64,000 nt of DNA from Aliidongia dinghuensis (GTDB taxonomy: Bacteria; Pseudomonadota; Alphaproteobacteria; ATCC43930; CGMCC-115725): the NCBI RefSeq assembly GCF_014643535.1, contig NZ_BMJQ01000023.1:1-64000 (forward strand). The letters run 5' to 3'. Both the position numbers and the translations under genes were made by a program. Shown here piece by piece: positions 28,231 to 36,617 of this stretch (positions are counted from its first letter, which is position 1; every line of letters starts with the position of its first letter). Under the pieces are notes generated by a model, which was given only the letters and a program-made list of their open reading frames with translations, was not told where the DNA came from and searched no databases.

Positions 28231-28686
28231 TCAGAACTCGTAGCCGATGACCCGATCGAGCGAGAAGCGGCCGCCGCCGTGGATGAAGATGGCGAGCGCC
28301 AGCAGCGCCCACATCAGCGGATATTCATAGCCGCCCGAGGTCCAGAAATAGCCGTTGGCGAGATGCACCGACAGGATTGCCACCGCCATCATGATCGCGA
28401 CGCCGGCGGCCGCGATGCGGGTGAACAGGCCCAGCACCAGGAACAGGCCGCCGAAGAACTCGACCGTGCCCGTGACATAGGCGAGCGGCAGCGCCGGCTC
28501 GATCCCGACCTTCGCGAAGAAGCCGGCCGTCTTGCTGATGTCGCCGCCGAACAGGCCGAACAGTTTCTGTGCGCCATGCGGCAGCAGGAACAGGCCGGTC
28601 ACCATCCGCATCAACGGGTAGCTCGCCCCCTGCAGCGCGTCGTAGATCGGTCCGACGAAGCCGACGACCCGCTTCGGATGATTCAT
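28231..28686 (-). CDS. DoxX-family membrane protein
   Basis: 151 aa, four predicted helices. The signature ALQGASYPLMRMVTGLFLLPHGAQKLFG and the GTVEFFGGLFLVLGLFTR segment fit DoxX. Members take part in thiosulfate oxidation or respond to redox stress; here no partner gene is nearby. Two ATGs are 6 nt apart; the second (28686) is preferred because the GGAG site is then 8 nt away. Confidence 0.88.
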   Translation of the reverse strand: MNHPKRVVGFVGPIYDALQGASYPLMRMVTGLFLLPHGAQKLFGLFGGDISKTAGFFAKVGIEPALPLAYVTGTVEFFGGLFLVLGLFTRIAAAGVAIMMAVAILSVHLANGYFWTSGGYEYPLMWALLALAIFIHGGGRFSLDRVIGYEF

Positions 28687-28803
28687 CCCCATGTCTCCGT
28701 CTCGAAGAAGTTGCAAGCGGCACGAAACTTACCGCAACCCGCTCGAATTTAGCCAGCCCACCCTTGACCTTCCCATGATGGGAGACCCCATGTCTCAGGC
28801 CGG

Positions 28804-30993
28804 ATGAATTCGGATGCCCCTGCCATGACCGTGACTGCTACCCCGACCGCCGCCCCGCTGCGCCTTGCCATCACCGGCATGACCTGCGCCTCCTGCGCCG
28901 GCCGCGTCGAGCGGGCGCTGAAGCGCGTGCCCGGCGTCGAGAGCGTCACCGTCAATCTCGCGACGGAGGAGGCACTGGTCTCGGCCGCGGCCCCCACGGA
29001 TGCGCTCATCGCCGCCGTCGTAAAGGCAGGCTACGGCGCCGCACCGCGCGCCGATTCGGTTGCAGCACCGGCGGGACCGCAGGCCCTACCGGTCATCCTC
29101 GCCTGTCTTTTTACCGCCCCGCTGCTGCTGCCGATGCTGCTCCAGCCGTTCGGCATCACGCTCATGCTGCCGATCCCGCTTGGCATTGCGCTCGCCGCAC
29201 CGGTGCAGCTGTGGTTCGGCCGGCATTTCTACCGCGCGGCCTGGGCGGCACTTCGCTCCGGCGACGGCAACATGGACCAGCTGGTCGTGCTCGGCAGCAG
29301 CGCCGCCTGGGTGCTGAGCCTCTACAATCTCGCGACCGCGCCGGCCGGCGCCACGCCCGAGCTTTACCTGGAGCCGGCCGCGGCGATCGTTGCCTTCGTG
29401 CTCCTGGGCAAGCATCTGGAGGCCCGGGCGAAGCGCCATACGCGCGACGCGGTGACCGCGCTCGCGGCCTTGCGCCCCTCGACCGCCAGCGTGATCGAGG
29501 ACGGCCGGGAGGTCGAGCGGCCGGTCGAGGCCCTCCGGCTCGGCGACCTGATCCGCGTCCGGCCAGGCGAGCGGCTGCCGGCCGATGGCATCGTGCGCGA
29601 CGGCCGCGCCGGGCTCGACGAGGCGGTGCTGACTGGCGAGAGCCATCCGGTCGAGCGCGGCCCGGGCGACACGGTCGTGGCCGGCGCGCTGGCGCTCGAC
29701 GGCGCGCTCACCATCGAGGTGACCGCACTCGGCCGGCAATCGGCGCTGGGCCGCATCCTGGCCCAGGTCGAGGCCGCGGAAGCGACCAAGGCACCGGTCC
29801 AGCGCCTGGTCGACCGGGTGAGCCGCGTCTTCGTGCCGGCGGTGCTGGTGATCGGGCTCGCGACCATGCTCGGCTGGGCCCTCGCGGGGGCGGCGCCGTC
29901 CATCGCGGTGCTGCGTGGCGTCGCGGTCTGGGTGATCGCCTGCCCCTGCGCGCTCGGCCTCGCGACACCCGCGGCCCTCGTCGCCGCCTTTGGCAGTGCG
30001 GCGCGGCGCGGCATCCTGCTCAAGGACCCGGCGGCGCTCGAAGCGGCGCACCGCATCGACCTGGTTGCCTTCGACAAGACCGGCACGCTGACCGAGGGCA
30101 AGCCGGTCCTGACCGAGATCCTGGCCGCGGACGGCGACGCGGCCACGGCCCTCCGCCGCGCCGCGGCACTCCAGGACGGCAGCGAGCACCCGCTGGGCCA
30201 AGCCCTCGTCGCGGCACTCGGCGAGCGCGGCCTTGCTGCCCCCGAGATCGGCAACTTCCGTGCCCTGCCCGGCATCGGCGTCGCGGCCGAGATCGACGGA
30301 GAGGCCTACGCGGTCGGCACCGCTCGGCTGCTGGAGGGCGCGCCGCCCGCGGTGCTGGCCGAAGCGGCAGCCCGCCTCGAGGCCGACGGCCGCACGCTCT
30401 CCTGGCTCGTCCGGCAAAGCGACCGGGCACCGCTGGCGCTGTTCGGCTTCACCGACCAGGTGCGCGCACAGGCCGCGTCGGCCGTTGCACGGCTGCGGGC
30501 AATGCGCGTCGAGGTCGCGCTCCTGACCGGCGACACGGCCGGCAGCGCGGCCGCGGCCGCGCGGGCAGTCGGCATCGACGAGGTCCGTGCACGCCTGCTG
30601 CCGGCCGACAAGACCGCGGCGATCGCGGACTGGCAACGGCAAGGCCGCGCAATCGCCATGGTCGGCGACGGCATCAACGATGCCCCGGCCCTGGCCCAGG
30701 CAACGCTTGGCATCGCGGTCGACGCCGGCACCGACGTCGCTGTCGCCGCGGCCGGCGCCTCCATCCGCGGCGGTGACCCGGCGCGCGTGGCCGACCTCCT
30801 GGCGCTGTCGCGCGCGAGCTGGGCGGTAATCCGGCAGAACCTGGGCTGGGCCTTCGGCTTCAACGTGATCGGCATCCCGCTCGCCGCCGCGGGCTTGCTC
30901 AGCCCGACCCTGGCCGCGGCGGCCATGGCCTGCTCGAGCGTCGCCGTCGTGACGAACGCGCTGCGCCTCGCCCGCTGGCGGCCGAGAGCCTGA
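28804..30993 (+). CDS. copA: Copper-translocating P1B-type ATPase
   Basis: 729 aa. One N-terminal heavy-metal domain with GMTCASCAG (C28, C31), eight predicted membrane helices, the ion-binding CPC at C380-P381-C382, phosphorylation site D424 in DKTGTLTEGKP, SEHPLGQALV (HP locus) and the hinge GDGINDAPALAQA. It exports Cu(I) from the cytoplasm. The convergent ctaA neighbour suggests either copper homeostasis or metal supply to cytochrome oxidase; a single metal-binding domain fits both CopA1 and FixI/CopA2 subtypes. The true start may be the ATG seven codons in. Confidence 0.93.
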   Translation: MNSDAPAMTVTATPTAAPLRLAITGMTCASCAGRVERALKRVPGVESVTVNLATEEALVSAAAPTDALIAAVVKAGYGAAPRADSVAAPAGPQALPVILACLFTAPLLLPMLLQPFGITLMLPIPLGIALAAPVQLWFGRHFYRAAWAALRSGDGNMDQLVVLGSSAAWVLSLYNLATAPAGATPELYLEPAAAIVAFVLLGKHLEARAKRHTRDAVTALAALRPSTASVIEDGREVERPVEALRLGDLIRVRPGERLPADGIVRDGRAGLDEAVLTGESHPVERGPGDTVVAGALALDGALTIEVTALGRQSALGRILAQVEAAEATKAPVQRLVDRVSRVFVPAVLVIGLATMLGWALAGAAPSIAVLRGVAVWVIACPCALGLATPAALVAAFGSAARRGILLKDPAALEAAHRIDLVAFDKTGTLTEGKPVLTEILAADGDAATALRRAAALQDGSEHPLGQALVAALGERGLAAPEIGNFRALPGIGVAAEIDGEAYAVGTARLLEGAPPAVLAEAAARLEADGRTLSWLVRQSDRAPLALFGFTDQVRAQAASAVARLRAMRVEVALLTGDTAGSAAAAARAVGIDEVRARLLPADKTAAIADWQRQGRAIAMVGDGINDAPALAQATLGIAVDAGTDVAVAAAGASIRGGDPARVADLLALSRASWAVIRQNLGWAFGFNVIGIPLAAAGLLSPTLAAAAMACSSVAVVTNALRLARWRPRA

Positions 30994-31017
30994 GCGCCGC
31001 TAGGTCTGCACCGGCTT

Positions 31018-32103
31018 CTAGTTCTGTACGGGTTTTCGGGCGCCGCGCGGCTCCTTGAGCCCATGCAGCGTCAGGAGCGCGCAGGTGAACAGCAGCACGG
31101 CCCCGGCCTGGTGCGTAGCGGCAAGCGGCACCGGCACGACCAGGAGCAAGGTCGAGATGCCGAGCGCCACCTGGATGCAAGCCATCAGCATCAGCAGGTT
31201 CAGGGGCGTGCGCACGCTGCGCGGCACACACTGGCCGCGAGCCGCGAGCCAGAAGGCGAGGATGGCGCAGAAGGTGGTGATGGCAAGCAGGCGATGGTCG
31301 AACTGCACCGTCGCGATATTCTCGAACAGGTTCAGCCACCACGGATCGAGCTGGAGATATCCCTCCGGCACGATCCGCCCGTCCATCAGCGGGAAGGTAT
31401 TGTAGGTAAGCCCCGCCTTGAGGCCCGCCGTGAAGCCGCCGGCGATCATGGTCAGCGTCACCAGCGCCAGAATGCCGCGCGCCACCCGACGGAACGTACG
31501 CAGCCGTGCGCCGTCGAGCCAGAGCGGCTCACGCCTCAAAATGTCGGCTGCGATCCAGATGAGATAGCCGTAGATCGCCACCGCCAGCATCAGATGCGCA
31601 GTCAGGCGGTACTGGCTGACGCTGGTGCGGACCGCGAGGCCGCTTTCGACCATGTACCAGCCGAGGGCCCCCTGGAGCCCCACCAGGAACGGCACGGCGA
31701 CGAGGAACGGCACGTCGGCACCCTTGATGCGCCCCTGCACCAGGAACAGGACCAGCGGCACGAGCGCCACCAGGCCGATGAGCCGGCCCCATAGCCGATG
31801 CGCATATTCCCAGAAGAAGATGCCCTTGAACTCCGCAAGCGTCATGCCGTGGTGGATCTCGCGGTATTCCGGGATCTGCTGATACTTCGCGAACGCGTCG
31901 GTCCAGGCCGCCTCGCTCAACGGCGGCAGCGTGCCCGTCACCGGCTTCCATTCGGTGATGGACAGGCCGGACTCGGTGAGACGCGTGACGCCGCCGATCA
32001 CCACCATCAGCAAAATCATCACGGCCGTTGCAATCAGCCAGTAGGCGACCACACGGTCCGTCGCCGTCTTGCGAACCGGCACGGCGGTAGCAGCGATGCT
32101 CAA
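31018..32103 (-). CDS. ctaA: Heme A synthase (COX15/CtaA type 2)
   Basis: 361 aa with eight predicted helices. It oxidises the C8 methyl of heme O to give heme A for aa3-type oxidase. Conserved blocks: IGGVTRLTESGLSITEWKPVTG near 37-58, EYREIHHGMTLAEFKGIFFWEYAHRLWGR (in part, heme-ligand histidines), LTAHLMLA, and QFDHRLLAI and THQAGAVLL with the second pair of histidines. The N-terminus ends before the first helix at about residue 20. It converges with copA with only 24 bp between stops. Confidence 0.95.
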   Translation of the reverse strand: MSIAATAVPVRKTATDRVVAYWLIATAVMILLMVVIGGVTRLTESGLSITEWKPVTGTLPPLSEAAWTDAFAKYQQIPEYREIHHGMTLAEFKGIFFWEYAHRLWGRLIGLVALVPLVLFLVQGRIKGADVPFLVAVPFLVGLQGALGWYMVESGLAVRTSVSQYRLTAHLMLAVAIYGYLIWIAADILRREPLWLDGARLRTFRRVARGILALVTLTMIAGGFTAGLKAGLTYNTFPLMDGRIVPEGYLQLDPWWLNLFENIATVQFDHRLLAITTFCAILAFWLAARGQCVPRSVRTPLNLLMLMACIQVALGISTLLLVVPVPLAATHQAGAVLLFTCALLTLHGLKEPRGARKPVQN

Positions 32104-32381
32104 GGGCAGCCTCGAAATCTGTTCCGACGGAAGAGGCGTGCGATCTTATGTCCGTCAGGCTCGCTTGCAAGTGCTTTGTCGCACCGCCCCCTGGAGCCCC
32201 TCGCCCCACCGGCCGAAAGCCTGCCGTTTCCCGCCCCGGTCGATCGAGACAAGCCCGTGCACAATCAGATCGTTAGCAGATGATCTTCAGAAACGAAGGG
32301 ATGGAGTGGAAATTTCCTAGCGGCCTGCCAAACTCTGCGCGCATAGTGCTCTAACGCGTTCTGTTGAGAGGAGTGCGTCCC

Positions 32382-33287
32382 ATGAGCGCAATCGATGAGC
32401 CTGCGGAAAGCGGGCCAGCGCCCCTTGGTCCAGGCTTCATGCTGTGGCAGGTGACCAACGGCTGGCAACGCGCGGTCAGGGCGGCTCTGGCGCCAACCGG
32501 CCTGACCTACGTCCAGGTCGTACTGCTGTCCGGCCTCAAGGATAAGCTTGCCGAAGGGCCCACGGTCAGCCAGGCGGCGCTGGCGCACGCGCTGGGCGCC
32601 GATCCGATGATGACGTCCCAGGTGCTGCGCACGCTTGAGACCTCCGGCCTCGTGACGCGCGAGCGCAACCAGGCCGACACGCGCTCGCGGCTCCTGAGCC
32701 TGACGGCCGAGGGCCGCAAGCGGCTGGCGGCCGCTCTGCCGCTCGTCGCCGCGGTCGACACGGAGTTCTTCGACGTGCTGGGCCGGCGCGAGGAACGGTT
32801 CCTGAAGGCCATGCGGCGGCTCTGGCGCAAGCAGCGCCTGGCCGGACTTGGTCCCTCGCCCGCGACGGCGGAGGCCCCTGCCCCGGAACCCGCCCCGGAG
32901 CCGGCCCCGACGCCAACCAAGACTGCGCCCGCCAAAACTGCAGCAGCCAAAACTGCGCCGGCCAAAGCCCCGTCATCAAAAGCCCCGCCAACCAAAGCCA
33001 CGACGCCCAAGGCGGCCGCGGCCAAGGCAACGCCCGCCAAAGCGGCAGAGGCCAAAACGGCGGCAGCCAAAGCGACGCCGGCCAAGACGACCGCAGCCAA
33101 GACGACGGCAGCGGAAACGCCGACCAAAACGACATCGGCCAAAACGACGGGCGCCAAGACTGCACCGGCCAAAACGGCGCGGCGTAAAACCGCCGCATCC
33201 AAGCCGGCGGCCAAAGCAGCGACGACCAAAACGGCAGCCGCCAAGAAAAAGCGGCCGGCCCGTCAAAAGACGTCGCCGGCCGCCTGA
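32382..33287 (+). CDS. MarR-type HTH regulator with a histone H1-like C-terminal tail
   Basis: 301 aa. Residues 15-155 form a winged-helix MarR domain: LTYVQVVLLSGLKDKL, the recognition region SQAALAHALGADPMMTSQVLRTLETSGLVTRERN, and the wing DTRSRLLSLTAEGRKRL. From about 160 the chain is proline/glutamate-rich, then 175-301 is a near-perfect Ala-Lys-Thr/Pro tract with AAKTxPAK spacing, like histone H1 or Bordetella BpH1-type tails. The start has GAGAGGAG just upstream. Local DNA binding by the HTH and non-specific DNA coating by the tail is the obvious inference. Divergent from ctaA. Confidence 0.85.
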   Translation: MSAIDEPAESGPAPLGPGFMLWQVTNGWQRAVRAALAPTGLTYVQVVLLSGLKDKLAEGPTVSQAALAHALGADPMMTSQVLRTLETSGLVTRERNQADTRSRLLSLTAEGRKRLAAALPLVAAVDTEFFDVLGRREERFLKAMRRLWRKQRLAGLGPSPATAEAPAPEPAPEPAPTPTKTAPAKTAAAKTAPAKAPSSKAPPTKATTPKAAAAKATPAKAAEAKTAAAKATPAKTTAAKTTAAETPTKTTSAKTTGAKTAPAKTARRKTAASKPAAKAATTKTAAAKKKRPARQKTSPAA

Positions 33288-33313
33288 CGCGGAACGGGTA
33301 CGCGGAACGGGTA
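33288..33313 (+). repeat. 13-bp tandem duplication after the MarR/H1 gene
   Basis: CGCGGAACGGGTA occurs twice in perfect tandem (33288-33300, 33301-33313), starting at the first base after the stop codon. Confidence 0.8.
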
Positions 33314-33374
33314 CGGGGTCAGCCCCCGGGCAGAGGTGTCGATCCGGATCGATCAGGTCCGGATCGGCACGGGT

Positions 33375-33779
33375 TCAGATCGTCATGAACCGCGCCCGCG
33401 CGCCGCGCTCGATGCCGGCGGCGACCAGGCGGTCGATGCCCAGGCGATGGCGCAGCAGCTCGAGGATGCGCAGCTCCTCCTGCGTCGCCTCGCCATCGAC
33501 CGCGACCACGTCGCAGGCGATCGCATAAGCCGTCTCCCTGAGCTTCGGCGGCAGGGACTCGCGGATCTGCTTCAGCGCCAGCTCCAAGCCGTCATCCTGG
33601 CCCAGGAACTTGGCGCATTCCTCGAGCGTGGCACCGAGCTTGGAATTGTCGTACCCACGGAAGACTGGCAGAAAGCTGACGACTTCGCCGATGATGCCGA
33701 GCTCGGCGTCAGTCATGTCCGCATCGGCGGCGGAGACCAGGAACATCGTCTGGATCAGGGCCGCGTGATGATCGATCAT
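33375..33779 (-). CDS. TerB-family tellurite-resistance-like protein
   Basis: 134 aa, all-helical. The TerB core with metal-site acidic residues is visible: FLVSAADADMTDAELGIIGEVV near 12-33 and IACDVVAVDGEATQEELRILELL near 90-112. TerB-like proteins are membrane-associated and linked to stress and tellurite resistance; no other ter genes are near. The start MIDHHAAL has AGAAGGA upstream. Confidence 0.85.
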   Translation of the reverse strand: MIDHHAALIQTMFLVSAADADMTDAELGIIGEVVSFLPVFRGYDNSKLGATLEECAKFLGQDDGLELALKQIRESLPPKLRETAYAIACDVVAVDGEATQEELRILELLRHRLGIDRLVAAGIERGARARFMTI

Positions 33780-33829
33780 GGAAACATGTCCTTCTGGCAG
33801 ACGAAACCGTCCTGCCTGAATACGCGGCG

Positions 33830-35077
33830 ATGGTGACGGGAACAAGGCACTTGTGGCGACGGCCCCTCCTCGTGGTCCTGGCGACTGCGTTCTCGGCGGT
33901 GGCGTTCTCGACGACGGCACTGGCCCGGGCCGAGACGTTCGACCCGCAGGCGGTGCTGGCCCAGGCCTTTCCCGAGATGCGCGCTCTGCGCAAGGCGATG
34001 AAGCCGGAGATCGTAGCGCTCGAAGTGCGACTCGATGCCGAGGAGCAGGCCGGCGCCGACCGCAGTTGCCTGCGCCAGGCGGTCACCGAACTGCGCTGGC
34101 TCCTGGCCTCGACCAGCGACGTGGCACGGGCGGAGCACGCCCGCGACCGGCTTCGCGAACGCGCTGCGGCGGCCGTCAATCCGGCCGGCAGCGTGCAGGA
34201 TGCCGACGGCAGCTACGGGCCCTGCGTCGAGGATTGGGCCTGGAAGCTCGACGCCTCGACCGACCGGTTCCTGTCCGGCGCGCCGATGCCGGTCTACCCG
34301 CGCCTCCTCGACCGGGTGAACGACCCGGCCCGGCTCGACGCCTATCTCACGGGCCTGCTGCAGTCAGACTTGCGGCGCGACGGCGTCGACCGCCGCAAGG
34401 AGCTCAATATCGCGAGCGCCGATCTCGTCCGCCTGATTCTGCGCCGCAAGCCCGCAGGCTATCCGTGGCGCGATGATCTGGAACCGGTCGTGCGCCGCTT
34501 CATTGCCGCGGCCCAGGATCCCTCGACCGGCTTCTTCGGCGAGAGCTACCGGGATGGCGAGCGCACCGTCCGCATGGCGGACCTGAGCGTCACCTTCCAC
34601 ATCGCTCGCTATCTCGACGGCAAGATCGACCATTGGCCGACGCTCATCGACCATCTGATCGCCATGAAGGATGCGCAGTATCCCTACGGCTGGCTCGACG
34701 ACACCGGCATGACCAGCCACAACAACTACGACGTCGCGACCCTGTTCCGCCTAGGCTGGCCAGCGCTCGACGCCGGGCGACAGCACGCCGTCGCGGCCGA
34801 AATCGCCCAGCTGCTCGACTGGTGCCTCGGCACCGCACTCGGCCCCGATGGCGAGATCAAGAGCCGCGCCGTCGGCGAATCCTGGCCGGATGCGCTCTAT
34901 TTCACCGCGGCTTTCCTGGACGAGGTGGGCTTCCTCGATCCGCGCAAGCGCTATTGGACCGACCGCCCCCTGCCCGACCCGACGCGCATTCGCGCCGGGC
35001 TCGCGGCTGAGGCGCGGAAGCTGCCGGCAGATGAGCCGATGGCGCGCGCGGCACTCGACCGGCTGGCCCAACGATAG
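33830..35077 (+). CDS. Exported protein of unknown function, probable alpha/alpha-barrel
   Basis: 415 aa. A signal peptide covers about 1-33 (ending TALARA). The mature protein has repeated helical motifs; PSTGFFGESYRDGERTVRMADLSVTFHIARYL (in part), YPYGWLDDTGMTSHNNYDVATLFRLGW (in part) and IKSRAVGESWPDALYFTAAFLDEVG (in part) resemble the pattern of (alpha/alpha)6 toroids such as glycosidases or lyases. I cannot name a family or substrate. Its stop codon is the start of a 4-unit 15-bp repeat. Confidence 0.75.
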   Translation: MVTGTRHLWRRPLLVVLATAFSAVAFSTTALARAETFDPQAVLAQAFPEMRALRKAMKPEIVALEVRLDAEEQAGADRSCLRQAVTELRWLLASTSDVARAEHARDRLRERAAAAVNPAGSVQDADGSYGPCVEDWAWKLDASTDRFLSGAPMPVYPRLLDRVNDPARLDAYLTGLLQSDLRRDGVDRRKELNIASADLVRLILRRKPAGYPWRDDLEPVVRRFIAAAQDPSTGFFGESYRDGERTVRMADLSVTFHIARYLDGKIDHWPTLIDHLIAMKDAQYPYGWLDDTGMTSHNNYDVATLFRLGWPALDAGRQHAVAAEIAQLLDWCLGTALGPDGEIKSRAVGESWPDALYFTAAFLDEVGFLDPRKRYWTDRPLPDPTRIRAGLAAEARKLPADEPMARAALDRLAQR

Positions 35078-35131
35078 ATGCGCGGGCGATAAGTGGATGG
35101 GCGATAGGCGCCCAGACAATAGGCATGGGGG
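35072..35131 (+). repeat. Four degenerate 15-bp repeats at the stop codon
   Basis: Units at 35072, 35087, 35102 and 35117 begin CGATAGATG, CGATAAGTG, CGATAGGCG and CAATAGGCA. The first includes the TAG stop of the upstream gene. Confidence 0.55.
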
Positions 35132-35221
35132 GCAATGCCGTTGTTGGCAGGGGCGGCGTCACGCGTTTAGATAGGTCCGGCCCAGTCGGCTGCCCTTCCC
35201 ACCAGATGTCGAGAGAGAGCC

Positions 35222-36028
35222 ATGCCGGACGTGAACCCGAGCGACCTCTACGCCCGCTTCCAGACGTTGCTGCCGCTCATCGTCTCGAACGCCCTCAACG
35301 TGCTGGGCGCGATCGTCATCCTGATCATCGGCCTGTGGCTGTCGGGCCGCTGCCACACCTGGGTCGTGCGCGCGCTCAGCAAGACGCCGCAGTTCGACGC
35401 GATGCTGAAGAGCTTCTTCGGCAGCCTGGTCCGCTACCTGGTCTTGACCGTCACCGTGCTGGCGGTGCTGTCGCAGTTCGGCATCCAGACAACGAGCCTC
35501 GTCGCGGTCTTGGGCGCCGCCGGCCTCGCTGTCGGCCTGGCGCTGCAAGGCACGCTGTCGAACCTCGCGGCCGGCGTCATGCTGCTGATCTTCCGGCCGT
35601 TCCGCATCGGCCACAAGGTGCAGGTCGGCGGCATCATCGGCACGGTCAAGGAACTGTCGCTGTTCTGGACCGAGCTCGTGACCGACGACAAGGTGCAGGT
35701 CATCGTGCCGAACAGCGGCGTCTGGGGCCAGCCGCTCCGCAACTTCAGCCATTATCCGGTGACCTCGCACGCAGGCGAGGCCCGCTTCCGCGTGCCCGAG
35801 GCGACGGACCTCGCGGCCGCGACCGGCATCGTGCTGGGTGCGGCCGAAGCCCACCCGCGCGTGCTCAAGGACCCGGCGCCGACCCTGCTGCTCGATCGGA
35901 CCACGACCGAGAATGCGCTCGAGATCGTCCTCGGATTCTCCGTCGCCGAAGACGAGGTGCCCAAGGTCAAGAGCGACCTCTACCGCACGGTCCACGACCA
36001 GCTGGCCAAGGTGACGCCCACGGCGTGA
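35222..36028 (+). CDS. MscS-family small-conductance mechanosensitive channel
   Basis: 268 aa. Three N-terminal helices with the pore-lining TM3 AVLGAAGLAVGLALQGTLSNLAAGVMLLIFRPF (in part) near 97-128, then the MscS beta domain (GHKVQVGGIIGTVKEL) and a C-terminal alpha-beta domain. It would open on hypo-osmotic shock to release solutes. Length is close to E. coli MscS (286). Confidence 0.95.
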   Translation: MPDVNPSDLYARFQTLLPLIVSNALNVLGAIVILIIGLWLSGRCHTWVVRALSKTPQFDAMLKSFFGSLVRYLVLTVTVLAVLSQFGIQTTSLVAVLGAAGLAVGLALQGTLSNLAAGVMLLIFRPFRIGHKVQVGGIIGTVKELSLFWTELVTDDKVQVIVPNSGVWGQPLRNFSHYPVTSHAGEARFRVPEATDLAAATGIVLGAAEAHPRVLKDPAPTLLLDRTTTENALEIVLGFSVAEDEVPKVKSDLYRTVHDQLAKVTPTA

Positions 36029-36084
36029 TCCGTGTTTCTTGCTCGCCAGGACAGCGCAGGGACTTGATTAGTGTTCATGACAAT

Positions 36085-36115
36085 ACCATTATCATGCGAC
36101 GGGCATGATAATGGT
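36085..36115. promoter_or_regulatory. 12-bp palindromic operator before the ribbon-helix-helix gene
   Basis: ACCATTATCATG (36085-36096) and CATGATAATGGT (36104-36115) are perfect inverted repeats with a 7-nt spacer. The right arm ends 5 nt before the ATG and covers the ribosome-site region, so a bound protein would block expression. It is probably the autoregulatory operator of the next gene. Confidence 0.65.
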
Positions 36116-36120
36116 GCATC

Positions 36121-36405
36121 ATGAAACAGTCGGAAGCCGCCACCGAGCGGGTCACGGTGCTGATGACGCCGGCAGAGAAGGTGGCGCTCGAGATAAAGGC
36201 GAAGGGCGCCGGCGTTTCGGTCGGCGAATATGTGCGACGGTCCGTCGATTCGTTCGATCCCGATGGGGCGGCTGAGCTCACCCAGCTTGCCGCCCTGGCG
36301 ATCGAACTGCAGCGGAGCAACGTCGAGGCAGCGGCGGCGCTGGATCGGGCGCTTGCCAGCATCGAGGAGACGCGCACCCAACTCGGCGGCCGGTCGGCCG
36401 CATGA
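36121..36405 (+). CDS. Small ribbon-helix-helix (MobC-like) DNA-binding protein
   Basis: 94 aa. RVTVLMTPAEKVALEIKAKGAGVSVGEYVRRSV (residues 10-42, in part) has the beta strand plus helix-turn-helix of MobC/CopG-type ribbon-helix-helix proteins. The C-terminal half is a predicted coiled coil (ELTQLAALAIELQRSNVEAA). Such proteins sit in relaxosomes or antitoxins, but there is no relaxase here. A perfect palindrome lies directly upstream. It overlaps the next gene by ATGA. Confidence 0.75.
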   Translation: MKQSEAATERVTVLMTPAEKVALEIKAKGAGVSVGEYVRRSVDSFDPDGAAELTQLAALAIELQRSNVEAAAALDRALASIEETRTQLGGRSAA

Positions 36406-36614
36406 GTGCCATCAAAGATATCCTCGCCGGCCTCAAGACCGCGATCGAGCTGAACGGCAAGGTCGTCTCGGTCGGTGCTGCGGTCGAGCGCCTGGCCACG
36501 GACGTGCGGGACCTCGACCGCCGGCTCGTGCGCGTCGAGACGATCATCGAAATCGCGCGGCCCGATGGGGCCGTTCTGCGGATCGCCGGCAAGGCACCGA
36601 GCGACGACAAGTGA
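36402..36614 (+). CDS. Short helical partner of the ribbon-helix-helix protein
   Basis: 70 aa, unrecognised. It is helical and heptad-like (GAAVERLATDVRDLDRRLVRVETIIEIA in part), so probably oligomeric. It starts inside the stop of the upstream gene (ATGA). Together the two form a compact operon of the toxin-antitoxin size class, but no toxin catalytic motif is visible. Confidence 0.65.
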   Translation: MSAIKDILAGLKTAIELNGKVVSVGAAVERLATDVRDLDRRLVRVETIIEIARPDGAVLRIAGKAPSDDK

Positions 36615-36617
36615 TCC

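Noticed and set aside
36121-36614. Plasmid mobilisation region
   Set aside because: The first protein resembles MobC, but no relaxase gene or oriT-like nick site is visible within several kilobases.
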